A stretch of 64,000 nt of DNA from Botrytis cinerea B05.10 (taxonomy: Eukaryota; Ascomycota; Leotiomycetes; Helotiales; Sclerotiniaceae), in the NCBI RefSeq assembly GCF_000143535.2, contig NC_037312.1, forward strand, positions 930,001 through 994,000, in the 5' to 3' direction. Position numbers and translations under genes: made by a program. Every line of letters begins with the position of its first letter. Position 1 is the first letter of the stretch. Positions 11,513 through 23,195 of the stretch are shown here, piece by piece. The notes under the pieces are model-generated. The model was not told the DNA's origin, ran no database searches, and saw only the letters and a list, made by a program, of their open reading frames with translations.

Positions 11513-13145
11513 TTCCAGTCTATTTTGGGCGTTGTTCACATTACGAATTTTGGAGGTGGGAATATGATTCTACTTGAACTCATGCAAAGTATGATTCTCG
11601 GCGTTTAATAATGGCAATACCAACGGGACGGCGTTATATTGTATTAGCAAAATTTGTACCTTGATACCTCGAAGATATATATTTCACTTTTCCCACCAAT
11701 CCGTCGCACTTTCATTATGAGATGACTTCCAAAAAAAGATGTGATAGTTTGTAATCCACACCTCCAGAGCCGACTGGCATCTGGTATCTTTGTTCCCAAG
11801 CTAATAGTAGTTCAACATTTGCACAATGCTCAGGCAATCGAGTGGTGATGTTGTTATTGGAGATAGAATGGGAACATAGGATAAAAGGGGTATATTCGCT
11901 TATAGTACCTACACTCCAACATTATCCCGACCACTGCATGTCAAATGCCTATGCAATTGTGAAATGCTCGAAGTGAAATGAATGGTGAATATATCTAAAC
12001 TTTTGGTTGGAGTTGCCTTTCAACCGGCATATGACATGGTTCCCACAATTCGGCAGCTAATGGAGATTTCGATCGTATTCCACTTATTATTGTTAGCGCC
12101 ACTTAGGTCCTTGTGATTCCTAGGTATTGATTGCTTATCGTAAATTCTATTCCGTGCCCCTCGCCTCTCGGTGGCTCCGTTCATGACACGGAATAAAAAT
12201 GGGAACTGCCAACATAGATACTTGAAACCTCTAGTCGGTACGTACCTGTCTGTATCCATGAGTGCTGCTGAACGAATCCGACGGTCATTCGCTGGAGTTG
12301 GATGATAGGGCATCATCGTCATTATCATCATGTCCCGACAGTACGGCAGACAAGTGGCTGGCTACTGTTGGTGGTTCCACACTCCGGACGAAGTCTTGAA
12401 TTCTCCAAAATCATGCGACTCGGGTTTTGACTATTTTAGGAGATAAGCGCAAGATACTCCCTCGACTTTATCCTGACACCTTTTGGAATCCACAATAATG
12501 AAAAGCTTAAAACCCTTTTGGGGTACTCATTGATTCACTGATTCACTCATTTTGTCATATTGCCATGCAATCCTTGCTCTTTGAAGGCGAGTCGCTGGTG
12601 CCCGAAAAATGCCGTAGCAAACATTCTACAGAGTACGGAGCAGGAGTCGTAGCGCAACTAGACATAACTAGACATAACTAGACATAGTAGCGCAACGTAC
12701 CTTTGGCAAATCAGCCAGCGAAACTGAATTAGTCTTTCTTGACTATTTTAAACTCTTACAAAACCACCACATAATCCTCGACTTTCTACCATCATCTAAC
12801 ATTTCGCTCTTCGCTTTTCGCTTTCTTCTCCTCGAAGACACTATAAAACCCTCTTTACTCTTCCAGTCCAACGCATAATTCGGGACTCTTCAATACTCAA
12901 TACTCAATACTCTACAGGGTCTCACTTTCGACAGCCAACCTTGTTGGTCATCATCCACTCTCAAACAACCCCATCTTGCCCTTTCACATTCATTCCGTCT
13001 TACTCGAGTCGTTTCTGGATCACATCATTTTACTGCAACCACCACAGTAATTAAACCTGTCTCGACCCCCAAATACTTGACAACAATCTACTTCCTGTTT
13101 TCTGTCAATCCCATTTGAAAGCATACAATAAAGAACACCGTCAAA
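11513..13145. other. Intergenic, Cut12 3' flank and Cdc34 promoter
   Basis: No gene supported; a 103-codon minus frame at 12331-12020 has an ATG but no recognisable content. A short local tandem (GACATAACTA, about 12661-12686) is flanked by direct copies of GTAGCGCAAC. The last 350 bases before the next gene are strongly pyrimidine-rich, as in many highly expressed fungal promoters. Confidence 0.55.
12780..13145 (+). promoter_or_regulatory. CT-rich core promoter and leader of the Cdc34-type gene
   Basis: Repeated C/T tracts (for example CTCTTCGCTTTTCGC and CTTTCTTCTCC) run up to a CAAAATG start context. Such tracts mark transcription starts of strongly expressed genes in filamentous ascomycetes. 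The exact start site is not visible. Confidence 0.4.
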
Positions 13146-13951
13146 ATGTCTGCCGTTGCTGCGAAAAATCGTTTGATGTCCGAGTACAAGGGACTGGCCA
13201 AAGAGAAATGGGTCAACATCGAGGTAGGCGGTTCTTGCACAATAGCTGCTCTTCTTGCGGCTCACTAACTCGATGGCACAGATGAACGAAGAATCCCTAT
13301 TCAAGTGGCAAGTCGGTTTGATGGTTGTTAACGACGAGAGTGCTTTCAACGGTGCTTACTTCAAGGTGAGAACTCTCTGTGTTATTGTGTTTTACAGCCG
13401 CTGATTTTCAACCACAGGCCGAAATGACTTTCACCGACAATTATCCATACAGCCCTCCTACCTTCAAGTTCCTCCGACCAATCCAACACCCTAATATCTA
13501 TCCCGATGGCAAATTGTGTATCTCAATCTTGCACCCACCCGGAGAAGACGAGCAATCCGGAGAATCTGCCAGTGAACGTTGGTCCCCGTTACAAGGAGTT
13601 GAATCCGTTTTGCGTTCCATACTTCTTCTCCTGGATGATCCCGAGATCAACTCTCCTGCCAACGTCGACGCTGGAGTTATGTACCGTGATAACAAGGAAA
13701 AATATAACGAGAAAGCTAAAGAGGCTGTCGCTGCTTCGAAGCAGGACATTCCAGCCGGATTTGAAATGCCCAAAACACTTGAAACTGCCCCTCCTGCGAA
13801 ACTTGTAGATGACGATGCGTTCTGGGCCGAAAGTGATGAAGAGGACGACTTTGGGGCCAGTGATAGTTCCGATGAAGATATGGAGAACGAAGACGAAGAG
13901 GAAGAGGATGGCGAGGAACAAGAAGAGGACGATGAAGACATGGAAGATTAA
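13146..13951 (+). CDS. CDC34: Ubiquitin-conjugating enzyme E2, Cdc34/Ubc3 type
   Basis: Carries activated ubiquitin and builds K48 chains with SCF ubiquitin ligases on cell-cycle substrates. Exons are 13146-13223, 13282-13365 and 13418-13951, all phase 0, giving 231 residues. The catalytic core has HPN (residues 78-80) and the active-site cysteine C88 in PDGKLCISIL. The acidic insertion loop (PPGEDEQSGESASERW, about 94-109) is found only in Cdc34- and Ubc7-type E2s. A long C-terminal tail is almost wholly D/E in its last 50 residues, which points to Cdc34 rather than Ubc7, because that tail binds the basic canyon of the cullin. The start matches the usual E2 first helix (AAKNRLMSEYKGL). Confidence 0.95.
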
Positions 13952-15463
13952 GGGAGAAGAGCTATCAAGTCTCACTTATTCTTGAAGTGCATTGCTTCTC
14001 ACGAACCTCCCAAATGTTCTCAATACTGGCTACTTCGTTAAAAGTGCTTCTGGTCACAACTTGCGATAGAGGGAGGGTCATATTATTTTATTTTACAGCG
14101 CATAGTACAGCGGCGGTCCGCTTGGTTTACATGGGAGGCGCAAAGGACAATGCAAGCATATTCACTTTCCAGGCGTACGTATAACAGGGCTTTTTACACT
14201 GAGGGATCTTAGCGCTTTTAGATTATGGGGAAATATGGATTTGGTGTTACATATTTTGAAGGGCATAATTTATCTGGGGCTTTTGCAGTAGGTGGCGAGA
14301 TAGGGTAAATAGTTACAGGCTGTGGATAGGAATATTTCAATACAAGATAAGTTCGCAATACCTAGTGTTGATAGTTCATACTGCTCGCACTTGAGATGAC
14401 ATCTATTTCCCACCCATGGCGGCATGAGGCTCACCAATTCAGAGGGATTTCATTATCCTTTGAAATGCTTTAGAGTCTACGAGAAACTCATCCAGCTGAG
14501 TGTTTGACAGAAGAGTTTTGTATAGTGTAGGACTCCTATATTACGCCAAATCATATGGGGATGATAATGTAGCTTGAATGTTGTATGAATGTCAGACATT
14601 GGACGCTTTGATGCTGGGAAAGGATGGTCACAAGGGGATCATCCCCCTTTACGTCTGCACTTCTACTCCCAGACACATATAGTTCTAAAGGCTCGAAAAC
14701 GATGAGTGTAGCGCATCCGCAATAAGCGACACACCAATGAGAATACTCTAACACATACTTCGACGTGATTTCTCTATGCGTTCCCTACCCATTGTGCCTC
14801 TAATGTCTTGGAGAAGTGGGTTTGGAAAGTATACTTCTTTAGATTCAAGACGTTTTGAATCGAATAGAATTGTTCTTTAGTGGCTTGTGAGAGTCTTAGA
14901 CAGACATCTCGATACATTATCCAGTCTTGCCATCAGGTTCATCTCCCTCTAGATGTACACCTAGCGTTCGTGTAGATGCTGTTTGAAACCGGAGCATTAT
15001 GAGGATGGGATTGTCTTTTGGAGATGAGGTCTCTGGAGAAACGAACTCTTCTCATAGTCAATGAGCTCCACCCACCACACTCTTCCCTTCCAGGTTGGGC
15101 TTAGCATGATCTCCTGCGTAATATTTCTTCGAAGTGAAAGCTGGTGGTCCTAGTGGGGTTGATATGAAGCTCGGACTTGTATGCTCCCCCAGCCCTAACA
15201 TCCCCGGATCTCGCCCATCAAACAATTCCCATCTCGCTCTGTCAACCTCCTCTAGCAAACCACCCTAGAGTCTACTAGCAACTGGACCCTGTTTGTCATA
15301 TCGACAAACCGGATTATCCATTTAATAATCTCTTTGATCTCCTCATTTTCACTTCTTTGCTTTAGCTGCATGACCTGGGGAGAAACCAGAAGCCTTCCAG
15401 AATCCATCATAGCTCCAAAGGTCCAAAGTCAAGATCGATCTGAAGCCTGCTGCCACGGCGATC
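13952..15463. other. Intergenic between the Cdc34-type gene and the Rup1-like gene
   Basis: About 1.5 kb with the 3' flank of the E2 gene and the promoter of the next gene. No gene can be supported. A minus-strand frame pair at 15371-15058 has protein-like composition but is interrupted (see findings). Confidence 0.5.
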
Positions 15464-18358
15464 ATGGCGGCGCAACCAGCTGCTCAAGATGTTCAATCCT
15501 TTCTGGATATGACTGGACAGACAAATCGACAAGAGGCAATCTTGAGATTGAAGGTGGGGGCTATTCCAGCCAGATACTTTCTCCTAAAGCGCAATGCTAA
15601 CATAGACAGGGCAACAATAATAATGTTCAGCAGGCGATCAATGAGTACTATGATGATCTTGATCTTGGAAGAAATCCTAATCGAGTCAGTATGAAGTCGC
15701 ATGATGTAGTATATGGTCACTGATTTGGTGGTGGCAGTACACTTGGGATGATAGCCAATTCAATAGAGATCGTGATGGAGGTGGTGCGCAACATGGTATT
15801 TGTGTGTTCTCTTGTTTCGAATCAAATATTTGAAGACTCTTACTAATGCATTTTTCTGCTGCAGCTTTCGCAGTCCAAGGTCCAGATGAATTTCCCGCCT
15901 ACTCTCATTTCGAAAGTGCTGCACCCTCCAGACCACCATCTAGAACTAGTAACAATAAGTCGCCTCTGAGCAAAGTTGTGGATCTCACGACTAACAGTAC
16001 GTCCTCTTTCAACCCTCCATTTCGCATACTCTAACACATGATGTGGCAGATTCTACCACTGCTTTTACTCAATATGCCGACAATGATGATAAAGAACTCC
16101 AGCAGGCGCTTGCTGCTTCGATGGCAGACTCTAGTTTACCCCCGCAAGAATCCGGCGTAGTGGGAACAGACCAACCTTACTTTGGTCCTGCTACAAGATC
16201 CGACTATGGAGATAATTGGGCCATGGTTCCTATATCAACTGTCAAAGAAATCTACCAAGATCCAGAACCTTGGGATCGCTTGCGAATCTGGGAAGACAAA
16301 AGACCTACTTGCCCCGCCTTTCTTAAGCCTTCTGGAGACGCACATAGACTAGGTGCTCTTCTTACAATCTATTACAACATTCCGGTCGCCCGTGAGGTAT
16401 TCCTCAGAAGAGAAAACATCGAGACGTACTATCCATACGAGACTGGTTGGTGGAGCGGCAGACCAATAGAATATCCCATCGCATCGTTGCAGGAAGATCC
16501 CAACTTTGTAGCTGACGATCGAAGATTTGGCCAGGAGCTCCAGAAAGTCATGGCTTTTCTAGACAAGACAGAGCGAAGCTACGGCTCTGTGGATGTTATT
16601 ACCGAACTTCCATACATGCAACAGAACGCTGGGAATGATGTTGAGACTGATTTTTTTCTATGCTTCAAGAATTTGATGCAGGGCAAGCGATCGTTAAAAC
16701 ACATCTTTTCTTCAGCTGCATATGGTACAGATCCCGACCCTGATGGAAATACCATATTCGCCATATTCGACCTTCATCTCCCCACAAAAGATTCTCTTAC
16801 CGAGAATCTTTATGATCTTGCAGATGGAGCTCTGTGGGATGGTTGTCCTCTTACTCTCGAGAATTCGCCCTTCTTGAATCATCTTGGCGATGTTATTTCT
16901 TTTAGAATTAAAGGTGACAAGCATAACGATCAGAAAGCAATCGAAGTGCCAGCTGTATGGTATCCTGATAGATATCTGCAGTTTGCATCTGAGGATTCAT
17001 TAGCTATGCGTACAGAAAAGCATAATTTGCAACTAAAAATTCAGGATATTTCTCGACAGGAGAGGCAATTAAAATGGACCACCCACAATGGAAAAACACT
17101 TCTAGTTGAAGATGTTATGAAGTTGTCACTCAACCATGATCAGAACGAGCTTCCACCCAGCAACAAGAGCATAAGTGATCTTACCTCTGAGGTTCCCATG
17201 GGCGGATCAAAGAGTGCAGATTTGTCTAAAGGGCTCAAAAAGTTGATGGATAATGTGAACGCGAAGCTAAAGAGTAAGATCACACAGACTGGTCAATGAT
17301 CATCCAACTAACAGGAATTAGAACTACAAGATGAAAGAGAAAAGGCCAAAGAAGCTTGGAGAGAACTTTCAACGTTGTATACAGATCCAGCCAAAACCTC
17401 TCGGGAATTGCACAGATATACTCTTCGTGGCGTAAGCTTGACCAAGGAGACGACATATGTTTGCACTCATATAGTGCCGGATCTCATTGATTTCACCGCT
17501 AATGAAGCTGAACGTATTCCTCTCAGTGATGGTCAGTGGTGGAGAATGCACTTTAGTACCTCGTCTCCCCCTTCAAGAACAGTAGAAGTGAGTATTACGA
17601 GAATTCAACTTGTGAAAATTTGTTAACAAGACAATAGAAAACCACCCTGGAGAAAGTTTTGGAGGATATTAAAGTTCAGAACGAGACGGCAATTTTGGTT
17701 TATGCTTCTGACGAGGCAATGGAGATGGCTACGCGCACAACACCACCTGAACTCACTGTATGTTCGTTCCTTTATGCGCCCTGATAATCTTGCTAACAAC
17801 ATTTAGTCCTTCGTTTACAACGATAATGCCATTTTTAGACAGGAATTACCCATGCCCCAACCTGGTGTGAAAACTCCTGACGAATCACAACACTCACCAA
17901 AATCGCCAGGAAAGCGTAAGCGCGAGCAGCATACATCTTCCTCAGCCTACAATGACGAATGGAATGGAGTCGGTTCTTCTTCAAACACCTCTAGAAACTC
18001 AAACACTACGATGAATGACGAACGGAATGATGTCACAAATGAACCCTCGTACACTGACGCTTCGTGGGCGACGTCCCAATCTTCGGCTCTACAAGCTCGT
18101 TACACTCTAAGTGACCCACTGATTGTGGGTGTCGATCCATTTCCCAATGACACACCACAAGAAATGCAAGAACGTCGTGGTAGCAGCATGTTACAAAACT
18201 TTACTGGCAATTCTGTTGAGAAAGGTGTGATTAACGATAGCATGGAGATTGAGGATATCGAGACCGATGACATGCAGCGTGAGGAAGAAGACATATCGCT
18301 GCCTACCCGCCAGAAAGATGACGCCACTGCAACCAAACAGGTTGGATTTGTTGAGTAG
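15464..18358 (+). CDS. UBA/UIM ubiquitin-binding protein, Rup1-like
   Basis: Probable adaptor that binds ubiquitin; yeast Rup1 links the Ubp2 deubiquitinase to the Rsp5 ligase. Eight exons: 15464-15553, 15610-15684, 15738-15795, 15865-15996, 16050-17273, 17322-17587, 17638-17757 and 17807-18358, in phase throughout, 838 residues. Residues 9-50 form a UBA-like helical domain (VQSFLDMTGQTNRQEAILRL... then VQQAINEYYDDL). Near residue 130-145 there is a UIM (DDKELQQALAASM). The central region (PTCPAFLKPSGDAHRLGALL and YPYETGWWSG) resembles an inactive ubiquitin-protease-like fold with no catalytic Cys box that I can see. The tail is acidic and Ser/Thr-rich. The fifth intron must use the acceptor ATTAG at 17321, because the nearer ACAG site gives an early stop. 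The Rup1 name is by architecture, not by search. Confidence 0.75.
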
Positions 18359-18891
18359 GTCTGATTGGGTCCGGTCGATATTTTGGAATTCTTGCATAGT
18401 CGATGAATAAACCAAGATGGATGGATGAATGCTATTTTGAAGTGTACATTTTCATTTCGTACATAGAGAGAAGCACAACACTCTGGAGGCATGAGATTTT
18501 CAGCATGATGCATCCACCAGGTATGAATTACAAATTCAATAAATTAGAGATGTTCGTAGGATACCTAATTGAAGCAATTACAAAAGTTAAAATATCTGTG
18601 CAATGGATCTTCTTGGCAAGTGTGCAGATATATAATGTGGACTACTCAATAGCATTTGCGTTTATTATGAATCGTCATTTCATTCCTCATTCCTCATTTA
18701 ACAATTCAACCTAGTCAAGGAAGTATATTTCTTCTTTCCATGCATCCATCCATCCCAAGACACTCGGAACAACAGTCCAAATCATGCATGCTTGCTATAT
18801 CCCGCTCTCACTCCAGTTCCGCTAGCTAATATAAACAACAGGAAATCCCTTCCTATACGCCGAAACCCCAAAATAGCAACGTTAAATCCGC
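18359..18891. other. Convergent 3' flanks of the Rup1-like and Sis1-type genes
   Basis: AT-rich stretch between two stop codons facing each other. Nothing else seen. Confidence 0.6.
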
Positions 18892-20219
18892 CTACAAAAT
18901 GTCCTTCAAAGCCCGCTTCTGCTCCGCCGTCAAACTCGTCGGGAACTTCACGTTATACTTCACAATAAAGTTACCCCTCGTGCCAGGTTGCTTGCTCAGC
19001 GGCATGCCCAAATCCGGATAGGAATCTGAGGAGCCGGGTTGAGTGGGTCCTCCTTTATCGAGAGAGATGTTTTTACCATCGATAGTTGTGACGGTGCGGT
19101 TCCAGCCTGTTAGGGCTTCTTTGAGATCAAGGTCAACGGTCATAATTAGGTCGTCACCGTCGCGGGTTAGGTAGGGATGTTTTTTCTAATAAGTAGGTTA
19201 GTACGTTTTTTGTTCATGGATAAATGGAGGGGAAGCTCTTGGTCGGAGAGTAAAACATACCTCTTCAATAACAAAATGTAAATCCTGCTGTCCCCCCTCC
19301 TCTTGGTCACCCACGCCCTTGAACTTAATCTTACTTCCCTTCTTCAATCCGGGTTTGATATCCATTTCCAAAATGCGATCGGTGGTTTGTCTCTTGCCCG
19401 TTTCCGGATCAAAAGTCTTCCTCTTAATCTTCATCTTCTTATGACAACCCTTGAACAATTCTTCAAGACTCAACGCTAGAGGTTTCTCCACCGTCGTCAC
19501 CTCAGGCGTCTCCGCCCTCGGTCTCGCTGGTTGCGCACCCTCGAATGCCGAGCGTGCGGGTCTCGATCGTCCGCCTGCTCCTCCAGGACTGGAGCGAGGC
19601 ATTCCTCCCCCCATACTTGCGAAGATATCATCCATTCCATCCCCACCACCTCCCGCTCCTTGGCCTCTCAAAAATTCACTGAAAATCGATTCTGGATTGC
19701 TGAAACTAAATCCTCCGCCGCCTGGCCCGCCCGCGCTACTGAAATCATAGTGGAATGTCTTTCCTCTAGGCATGCCACCGCCAGAGGAACTAAAGCCTTC
19801 AAAACCGCCAGGCATGCCTCCTGCGCTTGCATATGGGTTTCCACCACTCGTACCGGGCTCGGGTGGTGGGGGACCGCCGCGAAGCATAAATTCTAATCCA
19901 TACTGGTCGTAAGTTTTGCGCTTTTCGGGATCCGAGAGGATTTCGTAGGCTTGAGATACTTCTTTGAATTTTTCAGCCGAGTCGGGTTTATCTTTATTTT
20001 TGTCGGGGTGGTGTTTTAGGGCCATTGCACTGTCTGACTGTTAGTTTTCTGTTCCCCGTTGGATAAGCTGGGAGTAGCGGTGGAGATGATGAAAATGGAA
20101 TGCGTATGAAGAGGGGGAATTTTGTTATCTCGTACATACCGATATGCTTTTTTGATTTCTTGTTGATTCGCAGAAGGCTTGATGCCTAATGCATCGTAAA
20201 GTTTTGTTTCTGCCACCAT
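18892..20219 (-). CDS. SIS1: Type II J-domain co-chaperone (Hsp40), Sis1/DNAJB type
   Basis: Stimulates Hsp70 ATPase and delivers clients in cytosol and nucleus; essential in yeast. Exons are 20219-20140, 20029-19261 and 19185-18892, giving 380 residues. The J domain (residues 1-75) contains the HPD tripeptide in [11 protein letters not shown], rebuilt across a 110-nt intron. A G/F- and G/M-rich linker follows to about residue 190 with many GGMP and GGGFSF blocks. Then come the two beta-barrel client-binding domains ([19 protein letters not shown]... and [11 protein letters not shown]) and a short dimerisation tail. There is no CxxCxGxG zinc finger, which separates it from Ydj1-type proteins. 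A strong heat-shock element lies about 1 kb upstream. Confidence 0.95.
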
Positions 20220-20980
20220 ATTTGCCGCTTTTTGAATGTATGTTGCTGTCGAACTATGGTTTGAGAGGGGAAACGAAAAGTCGTGACGTTGTTGGATAAG
20301 CTATGTCCAACTTCAAAGATCAACAGCCAACAGCAAATTCTCGTCTAATGAAGGTGTCGACTATCGACCACGGGTTGCAAATTGGTTGTAGAAAGGCTGT
20401 AAAACGGTCGTCCAGCAAAATCTGAATGAATGTCGTCAGTGACCAGGATTGCAGGGAAAAAAATAAGCAGACAAAGGTCGTATTATAAAAGACCTATCAA
20501 AGAATCTGAAGGCAGGTTATGTGTTGGGTCTTATGTGCTGGTGTTCGCAATAGTGGCTGGCAAGTCTGGTTGGATTGATGGATTGGCTGATTTGGTGAGA
20601 CTTGACGGATAGAAGGAAGGAACAATGTTGTTCATTTGTCCTTTCCTCACAAGAACACAGGGGAATGGAAATGGAAATGGAAACCGTGAGATATACACAC
20701 CACTTGAATAAGATTCTTCCAAAGATCTCGTGATTGTGAACTATGAGTTGGCTAGTTTGGGTATGAGTCCTCCTTGTTGTCTTTTCCCTAGATACCGATC
20801 TTGCTTTGGTGCCGCTGAAAGAAGAGAGAATATGGAGAATGAGATTGTGATCCTTTGTTGTCGTTGTCGCTGTTGTCAGGCAAGTGAGAGAGTACTCCAA
20901 TCGAATTGCGTCGGATGAGAGATTGAATTGGTAGGAATTAATTGGGCAACAGATCTTTGTTAAGTTTGGCAACAGTCAAG

Positions 20981-21032
20981 TGCATGTACGTGTACGTGTA
21001 TGTGTATGTGTGTGTGTATATGTATATGTATG
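20981..21032. repeat. TG/TATG microsatellite
   Basis: Imperfect run of GTACGTG, TATGTG, TGTG and TATATG units upstream of the Sis1-type gene. Confidence 0.85.
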
Positions 21033-21250
21033 AATGAGTGTTGCAAGCTTTAAAAGCTTCGTGCTGATCTACCCACGCAGCGCAAACTAGCTGGTATAGC
21101 TCTCTTCCATCAGAATCCCTCCTCCACCAACAGAATCAAGAATCTTCCATCTTTCCCCCCGCCATCCAAAGATTGGGCGGTGACGTTTTTACAGTGGGGG
21201 GTTTGGGTGCTTCAACCGAGCAGGGAGCAGGGGGTGCATCGATAGAGATG

Positions 21251-21268
21251 GAAGCTTCGAGAACCTTC
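21251..21268 (-). promoter_or_regulatory. Heat-shock element, four perfect alternating nGAAn units
   Basis: The sequence GAAGCTTCGAGAACCTTC is GAA-nn-TTC-nn-GAA-nn-TTC with exact spacing, the canonical binding site of the Hsf1 trimer. It lies 1,032 bases upstream of the Sis1-type start codon, and nearer to the likely transcript start if the CT-rich leader (about 20,700-21,000) is transcribed. Yeast SIS1 is a core Hsf1 target. The downstream dioxygenase gene ends toward this site, so it is not the other candidate. Confidence 0.7.
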
Positions 21269-21295
21269 TACCCTCTGTATGGTTCGACGGGCAAG

Positions 21296-21332
21296 GAGAT
21301 TGGAGATTGGAGATTGTAGATTGTAGATTGTA
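21296..21332. repeat. Short tandem repeat, 7-base unit, about five copies
   Basis: Consecutive copies of GATTGGA changing to GATTGTA. It lies just upstream of the heat-shock element relative to the Sis1-type gene. Confidence 0.85.
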
Positions 21333-21501
21333 CTACTTACATTCTTGGTGCGGTGCTATCACAAGAGAATGTATGAGGGGATCGAACAACAGTCATGTAT
21401 AAAATCGATGCTAGATGTCTCGTGCCGGCACTTTCGAACAGAGAGATAGAACTGAGTGCCCAACGTGCCTAACTACCTAATCGAGGTGACGTCCACACGA
21501 G

Positions 21502-21534
21502 CCACACCAGCCACTCCAGCCACTCCAGCCACTT
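21502..21534. repeat. Short tandem repeat, 9-base unit CCACTCCAG, about 3.5 copies
   Basis: Direct repeat of CCACACCAG then CCACTCCAG twice, followed by a partial copy. No coding context supported. Confidence 0.85.
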
Positions 21535-22058
21535 CACACGCGCTGCTCTCTGATCCTTATCGCAAGCTTGATCCTGGATCCTTTGCCGCCTACCTCCCTC
21601 CTAGAACTAGCTCATGCCATCTCATCTCGTGCTATCTCATGGTCCACAACTCCTACAAACAACATTCATCCTGGCCGCTTACAGAATGGCCAACACCTCG
21701 TCCCATCGAGCTTACCATGACCGCTTTCCACTACACCAACGTCTGTGTTGAACGAGGAAATGCCATCAACTTCCTAATCGTTGCGAGTTGATCCTTCGGC
21801 AACGTCGGAGTCGGACTGCGCAATCATCAAGGCATCGCAAGCTATATCAACGATAGGAGCAATGGGTACGGGGTCCCATGAACACTAGAGAGTCAACGCG
21901 ACGCTCTCCAGATGATGGAGTATCGGCGACGATTGCATAACACATGACTCACATTACAATCACCAAAAATCTTGTTTCAGAACAGCAAAATGAGAAATTT
22001 CAACCTAAACGCCTTGTATTTCTATTAAAAATCCCAAAAAGCGACAAACGCACCCATT

Positions 22059-23195
22059 TTATACCGCAACAGAAATCTTACTATCGCGCTCCACAAACCT
22101 ATCATTCTCCGCCATCATACCCGTCAAAAATTTCCCATTCGCATCCAACGTGCTTGGACTCTTAAATACATTAAACTTGAAATCGTGCCATTCCTTTGCC
22201 GTCCAAGCCTTTCCATTTGGGTCACTGAATTTTACATCATCATTCGGGCGCAAGAAATACGCAATGCTATACCGATCCACGTCTTGTCTTTGCCTGAGCG
22301 GAACGACGCGATGCACAACGCTCGCTAGCTCTCCCCCAGATGGAAAGCGTAAACTATCACCGACGTTGATGATGGCGTGGCCAGCCCGGGGCTCGAGAAA
22401 TTCCCATTGTTTAGTGACCGGGGAGAGGAATTGAAGACCCCATTGTCTAGCAAGCAAGAAGGTGAGTGTACCAACATCAGTATGTTTATTGTGGCCTACT
22501 CTAGTGGGCTCAGTGCCCTCTTCGTGCTTTGGATAGCGCAACATGCCGAGCGTTGAAAGCGAGGTCACTCCTGCGATAGGGTCGGCGTGATAGGATTCAA
22601 ACCTCTTGGAGCCGGTGAGGCTTAGCTGGGTCGAAAGACGCGAGAGAATCATAAGAGTGATGTTGTGAGCATCCTTGATAAATGAGAAGAATACATCTGA
22701 TTGGGAGCGGACCGAGGAAGTAAGGTCAGTTGAACCTTTGAGGAATTCTCGACGGGAAATCTTTGAAAGAAAAGTTAGTTACGTTGAGAGATGGTATGAG
22801 TGAAGAGTGTTCCATACCTTGAGAGATTCGTAGCCGTCTCTTGTTTTTGGTTTAGGGCCCTCTTCGGTACCCATGCCCTCATAACTGGGAAGGGTTAGCG
22901 ATAGATCGCAAAGATCCAAATGGCTTTGAACATAAACTTACCCAAAGTTGTCATCCCCTCGAGCGTCCTGCATCTTAATTTTAAGCGACTGTTCGAAGTA
23001 ATACTTCATTACTAGAAGCATTTCATCCCAAAGTTTGCATAGCTCTGGATCACTGGTCAAATCGAGATAGAAGAAACCATAGTTCCGACAAGCGTTGAGC
23101 AACTTCTTGCTCTCTGCTTCATTATCAGCTCGGAGGAGGTCGAGGTAAATCGTTGGTAAAGATTGCGAAACGACGATGGGGTCAGTGATAGCCAT
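22059..23195 (-). CDS. 2-oxoglutarate/Fe(II)-dependent dioxygenase, isopenicillin-N-synthase-like
   Basis: Non-heme iron enzyme that oxidises an organic substrate using O2 and 2-oxoglutarate. Exons are 23195-22942, 22884-22818 and 22760-22059, giving 340 residues. The N-terminal DIOX_N domain has the usual start (LPTIYLDLL...) and CRNYGFFYLDL. The C-terminal jelly roll carries the iron ligands H200 and D202 (NKHTDVGTLTFL) and H257 (SVVHRVVP), plus the 2-oxoglutarate-binding pair R270-x-S272 (RYSIAYF). All catalytic residues are present. Fungal members include secondary-metabolite and gibberellin-type oxidases as well as many of unknown substrate, and the substrate here is unknown. Confidence 0.9.

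Larger units (their letters stand above)
20220..22058. other. Intergenic: Sis1 leader/promoter and 3' flank of the dioxygenase gene
   Basis: Holds the probable long leader and promoter of the Sis1-type gene, with CT-rich tracts when read on the minus strand. Simple repeats are a TG/TATG tract at 20981-21032, five copies of a 7-base GATTGGA/GATTGTA unit at 21296-21332, and a CCACTCCAG tandem at 21502-21534. Open frames of 111 and 151 codons here lack ATG starts and recognisable domains. Confidence 0.6.

Noticed and set aside
12020..12331. 103-codon minus frame with several Met codons at its start
   Set aside because: No domain, no splice partner, and low-complexity Met repeats at the start; likely chance.
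20517..20972. 151-codon minus frame upstream of the Sis1-type gene
   Set aside because: No ATG at its start, Thr/Ser-rich composition typical of a CT-rich leader read in frame, and it overlaps the probable Sis1 leader.
21456..21791. 111-codon plus frame containing ATPATPATPAT
   Set aside because: Starts with GTG, composition is driven by the CCACTCCAG tandem repeat, and no family features are visible.
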